This document shows positions 8,993-16,969 of a stretch of 33,519 nt of DNA, piece by piece. A model generated the notes under the pieces. The model was given only the letters and a program-made list of their open reading frames with translations. It had not been told where the DNA came from and ran no database searches. Position numbers and translations under genes: made by a program. This DNA is from an uncultured Bacilli bacterium (GTDB lineage Bacteria > Bacillota_I > Bacilli_A > RF39 > UBA660). Where the stretch lies: assembly GCA_944358255.1 (NCBI GenBank), contig CALVQQ010000006.1:1-33519 (forward strand), written 5' to 3'. The stretch's first letter is position 1. Every line of letters begins with the position of its first letter.

Positions 8993-10178
8993 CAGTTATC
9001 TTTTTGTGGTAATTATTTAATTCGGTTTCATATTTATTATCTCCAGGAATATAATAAATACTATTTTTTATGTTGTCTGGAAGATATTGTTGATTTACCC
9101 AGTGATTTGGGTAATTATGTGGATATTTATAATCTTTACTTGTAGTTGTTATATGTCTTGGAACTCTGCCAATTCCTCCTTTATTTAACTCGTTTCTAGC
9201 ATTATTCATAGCAGTTTCAACTGAATTACTTTTTGGACTTAAAGCCATATCTATAACTACACAGGCAAGTGGTTTATATAATTCAGGCAAACCTAATCTT
9301 TCACTTGCTTCTATAGCCGATAAAACTCTTGATGGTAAACTTGGATTAGCTAAACCTATGTCTTCGTATGCAATGACAAGCATTCTTCTATATAAGATAT
9401 CAAAGTCTCCAACTTCAATTAATCTTGCTAGATAATGTAATGCTGCATTTACGTCACTTCCTCTGATACTTTTTTGAAATGCACTGATAACATCATAATA
9501 CCCATCTTCATTTTTATCATAATAGAATTTGGAGTTCGAATTTACTTCTTCAATTTGATCTATAGAAAATTCTGGACCAAAACTATAATAACAAAATTCT
9601 ACTAAATTATAAGCACTTCTTAAATCACCATTTGAAATATGTGCAATATGTTTTATTGTTTTTTCATCAATGTTTAAATCTTTATAAACTTTTTTAATGT
9701 TTTTTATTGCTAGAACTATGTCTTCTTCTTCAATATTTTTGAGTTCAATTAGTTCACATCTACTTCTAATCGCAGGGTTTATACTATGAAAAGGGTTAGA
9801 TGAAGTTAAACCAATCAAAATTATTAAACCACTTTCAATGTAACTTAGCAAAAGATCTTGTTTGTCTTTATTCATTCTATGTATCTCATCTACAATAAGT
9901 ACTAGTTCACCATACATCTTTGCTTCTTCAAATACAACTTCAAAATCTTTTTTACTGTTAATTGTCGCATTTAACATTCTATATCTAAAACCTAGATCGT
10001 TTATTAAACATAATGCAATAGTGGTTTTTCCAATGCCACTTTTTCCATATAAAATTATGTTAAATAATTTCTTGTTTTTTACTAAATTACTTAACATTTT
10101 TCCTTCGCCAATCAAATGTTTTTGGCCTATAACATCTTTTAATGTCTTTGGTCTTAATTCATTTTGTAGTAGTTCCAT
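8979..10178 (-). CDS. rarA: Replication-associated recombination protein RarA (MgsA), AAA+ ATPase
   Basis: A clamp-loader-like ATPase acting at stalled replication forks. The 399-residue protein has Walker A GKSGIGKTT at residues 45-53, Walker B LVLIVDEIH at 92-100, sensor 1 TSSNP at 125-129 and AIRSRCE with the arginine finger near residues 138-140. The C-terminal tetramerisation region shows the RarA signatures RGSDVNAALHYLARL, EDIGLANPSLP and the late GGIGRVPRH segment. The start ATG follows AAGGAG. It is divergent from xerD and convergent with tcdA. Function is well supported by the full motif set and by synteny with Bacillus yrvN. Confidence 0.95.
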   Translation of the reverse strand: MELLQNELRPKTLKDVIGQKHLIGEGKMLSNLVKNKKLFNIILYGKSGIGKTTIALCLINDLGFRYRMLNATINSKKDFEVVFEEAKMYGELVLIVDEIHRMNKDKQDLLLSYIESGLIILIGLTSSNPFHSINPAIRSRCELIELKNIEEEDIVLAIKNIKKVYKDLNIDEKTIKHIAHISNGDLRSAYNLVEFCYYSFGPEFSIDQIEEVNSNSKFYYDKNEDGYYDVISAFQKSIRGSDVNAALHYLARLIEVGDFDILYRRMLVIAYEDIGLANPSLPSRVLSAIEASERLGLPELYKPLACVVIDMALSPKSNSVETAMNNARNELNKGGIGRVPRHITTTSKDYKYPHNYPNHWVNQQYLPDNIKNSIYYIPGDNKYETELNNYHKKITENNK

Positions 10179-10233
10179 ATAATCTCCTTAAATATATTTT
10201 AACATAAAAACGTAAACATAAAAACAGTCAAAT

Positions 10234-10262
10234 TTGATAAAAACAAGCATTTGTGTTATATT
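10234..10262 (+). promoter_or_regulatory. Sigma-A promoter for xerD-deoB
   Basis: TTGATA (10234-10239) is followed after 17 bp by TATATT (10257-10262). It lies just upstream of the chosen xerD start at 10277, which supports that start over the GTG at 10253. Confidence 0.55.
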
Positions 10263-10276
10263 TAAGTAGGGTAGAT

Positions 10277-11143
10277 ATGAGTAAAGAGATAATTGATTTT
10301 TTAGATTACTTAAGAATTGAAAGAAAAATGAGTAATAATACTGTTGAAAGTTATATGTATACTTTAAATAAACTTGAAAAAGAATCTAAAAAAGATTTGA
10401 TTTTATCTAGTAAAAGTGATTTGAAAAATATTTTGATTGATAATAAAAAATCAGAAAAAGCAAAAAGTTTAAATCATGAAATAACTATTATAAGGAAGTT
10501 TTTTGCTTATTATAATAAAGAAAGTGTTGTGAAGGATATTGATTTACTCAAGTTGGAAAAAGCTTTGCCTAAATATTTGACAAAGGAAGAAGTTGAAAGG
10601 CTTTTAAATATTCCTTTAATAACTCCTTTGGATTATAGAAATAAGGCTATGCTTGAATTAATTTATGCCACCGGTCTTAGAGTTAGTGAATTAGTTAATT
10701 TAAAAGTAAATGATATTGATTTTGAAATGTGTACTTTAAGAGTTTTAGGTAAGGGAAATAAAGAAAGAATTGTACCGATTGGTTCTGTGGCACTAAAATA
10801 TAATAAAATTTATATTGAAGAGTATAGGTCAAAAATACTAAAAAATAATATAATTGATGAGATTTATCCCAATAATTTTGGTAGAAAAATGACTAGGAAT
10901 GGTTTTAATTATATATTAAATGAATTAAAGAAAAAATGTGATATTAAAGCCTATTTAACTCCTCATGTTTTGAGGCATAGTTTTGCAACTCATCTTCTTA
11001 TAGGTGGTGCTGATTTAAGAAGTATTCAGTTGTTACTTGGTCACGAAAATATAAATACTACAAATATTTATACTCATATTGTAAATCGTGAATTAAAGGA
11101 TAATTATATTGCATTTCATAGTAGAAGTAAGAAAGGAAAATAG
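10277..11143 (+). CDS. xerD: Tyrosine recombinase XerD/XerC-like
   Basis: A site-specific tyrosine recombinase that resolves chromosome dimers at dif. The 288-residue protein has the N-terminal SAM-like core-binding domain and a catalytic domain with R135 (ATGLRVSE), K159 (GKGNKE), H230 and R233 (TPHVLRHSF), H256 (LLGHENI) and nucleophile Y265 (IYTH). I start at ATG 10277; the open frame begins at GTG 10253, but that start overlaps the -10 element. deoB follows after 3 bases, giving the xerD-deoB order of Bacillus ripX-drm. This context favours a housekeeping Xer protein over an integrase of a mobile element. Whether it is the XerC or XerD partner cannot be told for certain. Confidence 0.92.
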   Translation: MSKEIIDFLDYLRIERKMSNNTVESYMYTLNKLEKESKKDLILSSKSDLKNILIDNKKSEKAKSLNHEITIIRKFFAYYNKESVVKDIDLLKLEKALPKYLTKEEVERLLNIPLITPLDYRNKAMLELIYATGLRVSELVNLKVNDIDFEMCTLRVLGKGNKERIVPIGSVALKYNKIYIEEYRSKILKNNIIDEIYPNNFGRKMTRNGFNYILNELKKKCDIKAYLTPHVLRHSFATHLLIGGADLRSIQLLLGHENINTTNIYTHIVNRELKDNYIAFHSRSKKGK

Positions 11144-11146
11144 TTT

Positions 11147-12304
11147 ATGTACGATAGGATTTTTTTAATAGTTTTAGATAGTTTGGGTGTTGGAGCGACT
11201 GCTGATGCTGTAAAGTATGGTGATGAAGGAGCCAATACTCTCGGTCATATTATTGAAAAGGGTAATTATAATTTAAATGTTTTGGAAAAATTAGGTTTTT
11301 TAAATTTAGTTGGTGTGAATAAAGAACGTACGATTGGTTACAGAACTATAATGAAACCTAAGAATTTGGCAAAGGATACATTAAATGGACATTATGAGAT
11401 GATGGGATTGATTGAAGAAAAGCCTTTTCAAACTTATCCTGATGGTTTTCCTTTGGAATTAATTAGTGAAGTGCAACACGCGGTTGGTAGAGAAGTAATT
11501 GGTAATATTGTAGCTTCTGGTACGGAAATAATTGAAGAATTAGGTGAAATGCATATGAAAACTGGAGCAATTATTATTTATACTTCTGCTGATTCTGTTC
11601 TTCAGGTTGCAGCACATGAGTCTATTGTTCCTGTTCAGGAATTATACAATATTTGTAAAAAAATTAGTGAAATTGTCTTAACTGATAAATATAAGATAGG
11701 TAGGGTAATAGCAAGACCATTTATTGGCAAGCCTGGAGAATTTGTGAGAACTCCTAAAAGAAAAGATTTTACTGTTGTTCCGAAAGAAAATTACCTTGAT
11801 TTGTTATTTAGAAATAGGGTTGAAGTATTGGCTTTAGGTAAAATAGGAGATATATTTGCTAATAAAAGCATTACTACATCTATTAAAACATCTAATAATA
11901 TAGATGGGCTAATGAAGTTAATTGATGTTGCTAAAAGTGATTTTAAAGGACTTTGTTTTTTAAATTTAAATGATTTTGATACATTATATGGTCATAGAAG
12001 GGATAGAGATGGTTATTTAAGGGCATTAGAAGAACTTAATTATTATTTGCCTATTTTCTTAAATAGATTAAAACCAACAGATTTGGTTATTTTTACTGCT
12101 GACCATGGTAATGATCCTACATATACTGGTACTGATCATACTAGAGAAAATGTCCCTATGATAGCTTATAGTACTAGTATGAAATCGAGTGGTGAACTTG
12201 AGCCTAGAGATACTTTCGCAGATATAGGGGCAACTATTATTGATAATTTTAATATTGAAGATACATTAAAAACTGGAGTTAGTTTTTTAGAATTATTGCA
12301 TTAA
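11147..12304 (+). CDS. deoB: Phosphopentomutase DeoB
   Basis: Interconverts (deoxy)ribose 1-phosphate and 5-phosphate in nucleoside salvage. The 385-residue protein belongs to the alkaline phosphatase superfamily and shows the manganese-site segments FLIVLDSLGVGA near the start, GANTLGH, a GHYEMMG segment and the C-terminal FTADHGNDPTYTGTDHTRE. Length is normal for the family (about 390). It starts 3 bases after xerD, with an AGAAAGGA ribosome-binding site inside the xerD end, so the two are co-transcribed. No purine nucleoside phosphorylase follows, unlike the Bacillus drm-pupG operon. Confidence 0.95.
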   Translation: MYDRIFLIVLDSLGVGATADAVKYGDEGANTLGHIIEKGNYNLNVLEKLGFLNLVGVNKERTIGYRTIMKPKNLAKDTLNGHYEMMGLIEEKPFQTYPDGFPLELISEVQHAVGREVIGNIVASGTEIIEELGEMHMKTGAIIIYTSADSVLQVAAHESIVPVQELYNICKKISEIVLTDKYKIGRVIARPFIGKPGEFVRTPKRKDFTVVPKENYLDLLFRNRVEVLALGKIGDIFANKSITTSIKTSNNIDGLMKLIDVAKSDFKGLCFLNLNDFDTLYGHRRDRDGYLRALEELNYYLPIFLNRLKPTDLVIFTADHGNDPTYTGTDHTRENVPMIAYSTSMKSSGELEPRDTFADIGATIIDNFNIEDTLKTGVSFLELLH

Positions 12305-12328
12305 AAAAGAGACATTAACCCGTCTCTT
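12303..12328 (-). terminator. Terminator after the NSSR-repeat gene, facing deoB
   Basis: AAGAGAC (12307-12313) and GTCTCTT (12322-12328) form a 7-bp stem with an 8-base loop. On the minus strand the stem is followed by six T residues (plus-strand A 12303-12308). The deoB stop codon is adjacent, so it may act for both directions, but the T run favours the minus strand. Confidence 0.65.
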
Positions 12329-12337
12329 ATAAAATGA

Positions 12338-12487
12338 CTATTTACATGAATTTTTACTACTGTTTCTAGAACTATTCCTACTTGAGTTTCTAGAACTATT
12401 TCTACTACTATTTCTAGAAGAATTTCTGCTAGTATTTCTACTAGTGTTTCTACTTGTATTTCTAGAACTATTTCTGCTATTAGCCAT
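12338..12487 (-). CDS. NSSR tetrapeptide-repeat small basic protein
   Basis: A 49-residue protein of almost pure repeat. After MANSR come eleven tetrapeptides: NSSR or NTSR nine times, then NSSK and NSCK. It carries about one positive charge per four residues and no acidic residue, and is probably unfolded. It is a real gene candidate because the ATG at 12487 is preceded by GGTGGTGAT at a good distance and a terminator follows the stop. An open frame reaches back to 12520 without a better start. I do not recognise the family. Composition recalls Ser/Arg/Lys-rich spore-coat repeats or a nucleic-acid-binding tail; both are inference. The single cysteine near the end could cross-link. Confidence 0.65.
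   Translation of the reverse strand: MANSRNSSRNTSRNTSRNTSRNSSRNSSRNSSRNSSRNSSRNSSKNSCK
12353..12478. repeat. 12-bp coding tandem repeat
   Basis: About eleven units of 12 bp, variants of TTTCTAGAACTA read on the plus strand, encode the NSSR/NTSR tetrapeptides. Codon wobble between units (AGT/AGC, AGA, AAT/AAC) suggests the array is kept as protein rather than freshly expanded. Confidence 0.7.
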
Positions 12488-12565
12488 TATTTTATCACCA
12501 CCTGTTATTATTATTGTCATTAACTTTTTAATAATACTTAAATAACTTTTTATTTTATGGAAATA

Positions 12566-12617
12566 ATTGGGTTATAATTGGGTTATATTTGTATATAATA
12601 ATTAATTATTGTATAAT
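12566..12617 (+). promoter_or_regulatory. Promoter and two 11-bp direct repeats before the P-type ATPase
   Basis: ATTGGGTTATA occurs twice in direct tandem (12566-12576 and 12577-12587), one helical turn apart. A likely promoter follows directly: TTGTAT (12589-12594), a 17-bp spacer and TATAAT (12612-12617). The repeats are placed where an activator or metal-responsive regulator could bind; that role is inference. Confidence 0.45.
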
Positions 12618-12640
12618 TGGTATTATAGGATGGTAAAATT

Positions 12641-15229
12641 ATGAAAGAAATATATCAAAAAACTATTGAAGAACTTTACTTAGAGTTTAATTCTTCATAT
12701 AAAGGATTGAATTCATCAAAATATAAGAAATTGATAAAAAAATATGGTAAAAACGTTTTAGTGGAACAAAATAAAAAGACAAAATTAGAATTGTTTATTA
12801 AGCAATTTAAGAATATTATGATAATTCTTTTATTGGTTGTTGGTTTTTTGTCGCTTATTTATTCTATTATTAATAAAAGTGATTTTTTAGAACCTATAGT
12901 TATTCTTGGAACGTCTATAATTAATTGTTTTATGGGTTTTTTGCAAGAGTCTAAGGCGGAAGACGCTATTGGAAAATTGAAAAAGTATACTACAAATTAT
13001 GTTTCTGTTAAAAGAAATAATAAGTTTAAGAAAATAGACGCTAAGAATCTTGTAGTAGGGGATATTATCTTATTAGAGGCTGGTGATAAAGTTCCTGCTG
13101 ATGCTAGAATTATTGAGAGTTACTATGCTAAAACTGATGAATCTATTTTAACTGGTGAAAGTTTAAATGTTGATAAAAATAACGATGTTATTTTAAAAAA
13201 AGTATCGATTTCTGAAAGAACTAATATGGTTTTTAGCGGTACTATTTTAGTTGCTGGAAAGGTTCAAGCAATTGTTATTGCAACTGGTATGAATACTGAA
13301 CTTGGCAAAATCGCAAAAGTTATTGATACTGATGAGGAACCTCTTACACCATTACAACTAAAAGTTGAGAAGATTAGTAAGTTTATTACTATTATTGCTA
13401 GTATTTTGGTTACTTTTGTTTTAATTTATGGTTTAATAAATAATTATACAATTTTAAATATTGTTATGTTGTGCGTTTCTATGATAGTTGCAAGTGTTCC
13501 TGAATGTTTGCCTATCGCAATTACTGCCACATTATCTATTGGTGTAAGCGAGATGGCTAAGAAAAAATCGATTGTAAGAAATTTGGCGGCGATTGAAACA
13601 CTTGGTGCTACAGATGTTATTTGTACTGATAAAACAGGAACTATTACAGAAAATAAGTTGGAAGTTATTGATGTATTTTGTTTTAATTCTACTAAATCTT
13701 TAAAAGAAAATATGGTTTTAGTTCAGATTATGAATGTGTGTAATAGTGCTCATAAAAATGATGAAAATGTATATTATGGTGATTCTGTAGATGTTGCAAT
13801 TAAAAATTATTTAAATAAATTTGGGTTTGATAATTTGAATTTTGATGTTATTCATGAATTACCTTTTGATTCTAATAGAAAAATGATGAGTGTCGTTTGT
13901 AATATTAGTGATAAAACTTTTATTTATACTAAAGGTAGTTTTGAATCACTTTTAAAAAAATCAACTTATGCTTTAATTAATGATAAAGTTGTTAAATTAG
14001 ATAAGAATGTAAAAGAAAAATATGCTGAAGCAGAGAAGATTATGGCTAGTAATGGTTTAAAAGTGTTGGCTTTTGCATATAAGGAGTTACCTGATACTAA
14101 AGATTATTTTAATGAAGAAAACGAACTGATTTTAGTAGGATTAATTGGCTTAAAAGATCCTGTTAGAGAAAATATTGCTCTTGCGATAAATACTTGTAAA
14201 AAAGCTAAAATTAGACCAATTATGCTTACCGGTGACAATTTAGAAACTGCTATTAGTATTGCTAAAGAAGTAGGTATATGTAAAAGCGAGAAAGAATGCA
14301 TTAACGCTTCTCAATTGGATCATTTAAGTGATGATGAACTTATAAAGTATGTTAATGATTATTCTGTTTTTGCTAGAGTAAGTCCTGAACATAAATTAAA
14401 AATTGTTAAAGTTTTGCAAAGTGAAGGCAAAGTGGTTGCCATGACTGGAGATGGCGTTAATGATGCTCCTGCGATTAAGCTTGCTAATGTTGGTATTGGA
14501 ATGGGGAAGAGTGGTACAGATGTTACAAAAGATGTTTCAGACATAATTTTACTAGATGATAGTTATAATACTATTACAACTGCCGTGAGTGAGGGAAGAA
14601 GAATTTATGATAATGTTATTACAAATATTTTGTATAATTTATCAAGTAATTTTACTGAAATTGTTATTATTTTAATTGGAATGCTAACTGGAAATACTAT
14701 TATATCAGCTATTCATGTTTTGTATATTGACTTGATTGCTGATACTATTCCTTCAATTACATTGGCTTTTGAAAGTGCTTCTAAGAATATTATGGATAGA
14801 AAGCCAAATGGTTTAAATAAAAGGATTTTCACTAAGTATTTTACTGCTTTTTTGGTTATGTCCGTAATTTTGGAAGCTGGAATTAGTTTAATTGTTTATT
14901 ATCATTTTACTCAGTATGGTAAAGATATAGCTCAAACTCTTGCTTTATTAAGTGTAGTTATTAATGAGTTTGTTTTTGTATATAATTGTAGAAGTTTAAA
15001 AGAGCAGATTTACAAAAAAGGCATATTTTCTAATAAATATTTAAATATTGGTGTTTTAGCATTAATGATAGTTCAAATTCTAGTGTTTTTTACTCCTATT
15101 GGTAAATTGTTTGGGTTAGTTGTAATAAATTGGTCTCAATTTTTCTATGTTATTGTAATTAATATTATTTCTTTTGTTGTTATAGAACTTTTAAAACCTT
15201 TTATAGTAAAAAAATTTAGTGATGAATAG
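12641..15229 (+). CDS. P2-type cation-transporting ATPase (Ca2+/Na+-type)
   Basis: An 862-residue P-type ATPase that would export a cation at the cost of ATP. It has the actuator loop TGES at 171-174, the phosphorylation motif DKTGTIT with D330, KGSFE in the nucleotide domain, MLTGDN and GDGVNDAPA. There are about ten membrane helices, and an N-terminal cation-ATPase domain is present. Ion-site residues relative to SERCA are E288 (E309), N670 (N768), E673 (E771), D697 (N796), A700 (T799) and D701 (D800). TM4 reads PECLP instead of PEGLP. TM6 IDLIADTIPSITLAFE resembles Na,K-ATPase more than SERCA. So the ion is uncertain. The start ATG follows AGGATGG. Confidence 0.9.
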   Translation: MKEIYQKTIEELYLEFNSSYKGLNSSKYKKLIKKYGKNVLVEQNKKTKLELFIKQFKNIMIILLLVVGFLSLIYSIINKSDFLEPIVILGTSIINCFMGFLQESKAEDAIGKLKKYTTNYVSVKRNNKFKKIDAKNLVVGDIILLEAGDKVPADARIIESYYAKTDESILTGESLNVDKNNDVILKKVSISERTNMVFSGTILVAGKVQAIVIATGMNTELGKIAKVIDTDEEPLTPLQLKVEKISKFITIIASILVTFVLIYGLINNYTILNIVMLCVSMIVASVPECLPIAITATLSIGVSEMAKKKSIVRNLAAIETLGATDVICTDKTGTITENKLEVIDVFCFNSTKSLKENMVLVQIMNVCNSAHKNDENVYYGDSVDVAIKNYLNKFGFDNLNFDVIHELPFDSNRKMMSVVCNISDKTFIYTKGSFESLLKKSTYALINDKVVKLDKNVKEKYAEAEKIMASNGLKVLAFAYKELPDTKDYFNEENELILVGLIGLKDPVRENIALAINTCKKAKIRPIMLTGDNLETAISIAKEVGICKSEKECINASQLDHLSDDELIKYVNDYSVFARVSPEHKLKIVKVLQSEGKVVAMTGDGVNDAPAIKLANVGIGMGKSGTDVTKDVSDIILLDDSYNTITTAVSEGRRIYDNVITNILYNLSSNFTEIVIILIGMLTGNTIISAIHVLYIDLIADTIPSITLAFESASKNIMDRKPNGLNKRIFTKYFTAFLVMSVILEAGISLIVYYHFTQYGKDIAQTLALLSVVINEFVFVYNCRSLKEQIYKKGIFSNKYLNIGVLALMIVQILVFFTPIGKLFGLVVINWSQFFYVIVINIISFVVIELLKPFIVKKFSDE

Positions 15230-15308
15230 TTAACAAAAAGTTCAATTTAAATATTATAAATTTAATATGGTAGTGTAATTATTTTGTTTAAGTTAAATAA
15301 TATTAAAT

Positions 15309-16058
15309 ATGAGAGAATTTATTGCATTAATAATAACTACTATAGCTGGATTGTCTACCGTATTGGGCGGTTGTATTGTATTTTTTAAGATAAAGAATAG
15401 GGAGAAATTTATTTCTTTTTGCTTGAGCTTTTCTTTGAGTGTTATGATTACTATTTCAGTTATTGATTTAGTTCCCTCTTCTTTTATTGAATTAAATAAT
15501 AGTTTTAGTTTACTAAAAAGTATTTTTATAACTATTTTATTATTTGTAGTAGGGGCTATTTTGGTTAATATTTTAGATAGAAATATAAAGGTTAGTAAAA
15601 GTAAAAATTCTAATTTGTATAAATTAGGTATTTTAAATATGATTGCTTTAATGTTGCATAATTTTCCAGAAGGTATCGCTACGTTTATGACTTCCTATAG
15701 TGATTTGAGTATTGGTATAAGCCTTAGTTTAGCTATTATGATGCATAATATACCTGAAGGGATTAGCATAGCTGTTCCACTCTACTATTCTACGGGTAAA
15801 AAGGGGAGGGGTATACTTTATACGTTTATCTCTGCTTTAGCTGAACCTTTAGGGGCTATAGTAGCATTTCTTTTTTTGAAACAATATATAAATATGCTTA
15901 CAATAAGTTATGTATTAATAATAGTTGCTGGAATTATGATAACAATTTCTATAAATGAATTGTTTCCAGAAGCTATTAAATATAAAGAAAGTAAGCAAAT
16001 TAAGTTGGGTATGTTGCTTGGAGTAGTGGTAATATTAATAAATCATTTTTTGTTTTAG
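15309..16058 (+). CDS. ZIP-family metal transporter (ZupT-like)
   Basis: A 249-residue, eight-helix membrane protein importing divalent metals such as zinc, manganese or iron. The paired metal-site signatures are clear: HNFPEGIATF in helix 4 and HNIPEGISIAVPLYYSTG in helix 5, with AEPLGA after them. The cytoplasmic loop between helices 3 and 4 is short and lacks a histidine-rich stretch, as in bacterial ZupT. The only ATG in the right place (15309) has no visible ribosome-binding site, and the bases before it are AT-rich, so the start may be weak or leaderless. It follows the cation ATPase by 79 bases and may share regulation with it. Confidence 0.92.
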   Translation: MREFIALIITTIAGLSTVLGGCIVFFKIKNREKFISFCLSFSLSVMITISVIDLVPSSFIELNNSFSLLKSIFITILLFVVGAILVNILDRNIKVSKSKNSNLYKLGILNMIALMLHNFPEGIATFMTSYSDLSIGISLSLAIMMHNIPEGISIAVPLYYSTGKKGRGILYTFISALAEPLGAIVAFLFLKQYINMLTISYVLIIVAGIMITISINELFPEAIKYKESKQIKLGMLLGVVVILINHFLF

Positions 16059-16111
16059 ATGCAACTTAACATAATATATATTATCGGAAGTTATAAAAAA
16101 CAAAAAAAAGG

Positions 16112-16897
16112 TTATTTATTTACCACTTTTCTTGTTTCAATCTCAGCTATTTTATTTAAAACTTCTTGAGCATTTTCACTTGTTAATGACGTATAACCCA
16201 GTTCTCTTAATGCCTGTAGTTTTATAGTATTTATTTGTTGAGTACGACTTAAAGCTTCTTCTTTTTTACTTTCAATTTCTTGCACAAATCTATCATGTGA
16301 TGCAATTAATTTGCTTTTAGTTGCCCCGCCATTATTATATAAATTCATAGCTGTAAATACTATACTTTCTAAAATAAATTGTGAGTTCTCATCAAACTTA
16401 TATTCATTTGGATCTGTAAATCCTAAAGTTTTACTTAAATATGCAAATATGTATTTAATTTCAGGTATATTATCAATTGATTGCAATACATGGTACAAAT
16501 ATAAAAATTCATAATACGTATCTTTATTTTTTTCATCACTAAATTTTTCTTTAATTAAGAAAATAAGATCATTTATTAATACATGTTCCTCTTTTGATAA
16601 ATCACTCATATTAAAATAAATATCAGTATTATCCGAACTTCTATTTGCCGCATCCAACCTTGTTTCAATATCTTCCATTAACTCAGCAGTAACTTTTAAT
16701 TTTTCCAAACCTTCATCAGGTTTTTCTTCATCAATGCCTAATAATTTACAAATAAGAATTCTTTTTTCACTTGGCCAATTATCAATACTATTTAATTCCA
16801 AATAATTATATACCATTTGTCTAGATACTCCTAAATATTTAGCCAATTTAACTTTAGAAACTCCTGCTTCTTGTAATAATTCACTTAATTTTTTCAT
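16112..16897 (-). CDS. XRE-type helix-turn-helix protein with long helical C-terminus
   Basis: A 261-residue protein. Residues 3-50 form an XRE/Cro-like helix-turn-helix (KLAKYLGVSRQMVYNYL is the recognition unit), and the remaining 210 residues are mostly predicted helix with no enzyme motif. The end (about residues 200-258) is charged and coiled-coil-like. The start ATG follows AGAGGATA, and a consensus sigma-A promoter at 16924-16953 lies just upstream. That promoter sits in a perfect 10-bp inverted repeat, so autoregulation is plausible. I do not recognise the family of the C-terminal part, and the targets are unknown. Confidence 0.8.
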   Translation of the reverse strand: MKKLSELLQEAGVSKVKLAKYLGVSRQMVYNYLELNSIDNWPSEKRILICKLLGIDEEKPDEGLEKLKVTAELMEDIETRLDAANRSSDNTDIYFNMSDLSKEEHVLINDLIFLIKEKFSDEKNKDTYYEFLYLYHVLQSIDNIPEIKYIFAYLSKTLGFTDPNEYKFDENSQFILESIVFTAMNLYNNGGATKSKLIASHDRFVQEIESKKEEALSRTQQINTIKLQALRELGYTSLTSENAQEVLNKIAEIETRKVVNK

Positions 16898-16923
16898 TAT
16901 CCTCTAACCTCTTTACTATATTA

Positions 16924-16953
16924 ATTATAAAACACTTGACAAATAACTGTCAA
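16924..16953 (-). promoter_or_regulatory. Sigma-A promoter of the XRE gene with operator-like palindrome
   Basis: Read on the minus strand, TTGACA (16953-16948) is followed after 18 bp by TATAAT (16929-16924). The -35 hexamer is part of a perfect inverted repeat with arms ACACTTGACA and TGTCAAGTGT (16932-16957). Confidence 0.7.
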
Positions 16954-16957
16954 GTGT
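16928..16957 (-). terminator. Hairpin terminator of mnmA
   Basis: The same 10-bp palindrome (arms 16948-16957 and 16932-16941, loop of 6) lies 12 bases after the mnmA stop and is followed on the minus strand by TTTTA, as expected of an intrinsic terminator. Confidence 0.55.
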
Positions 16958-16969
16958 AAATTTACATTA

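Noticed and set aside
10277-11143. Tyrosine recombinase as a sign of an integrated element
   Set aside because: Its operon with deoB and the lack of phage or plasmid genes and att repeats identify a housekeeping Xer protein.
12353-12478. Short tandem repeats that might be a CRISPR array
   Set aside because: Units are 12 bp without spacers and encode a continuous protein repeat in one frame.
16066-16095. Imperfect AT-rich hairpin after the ZIP gene
   Set aside because: It has no T run on the plus strand and weak pairing; I cannot support it as a terminator.
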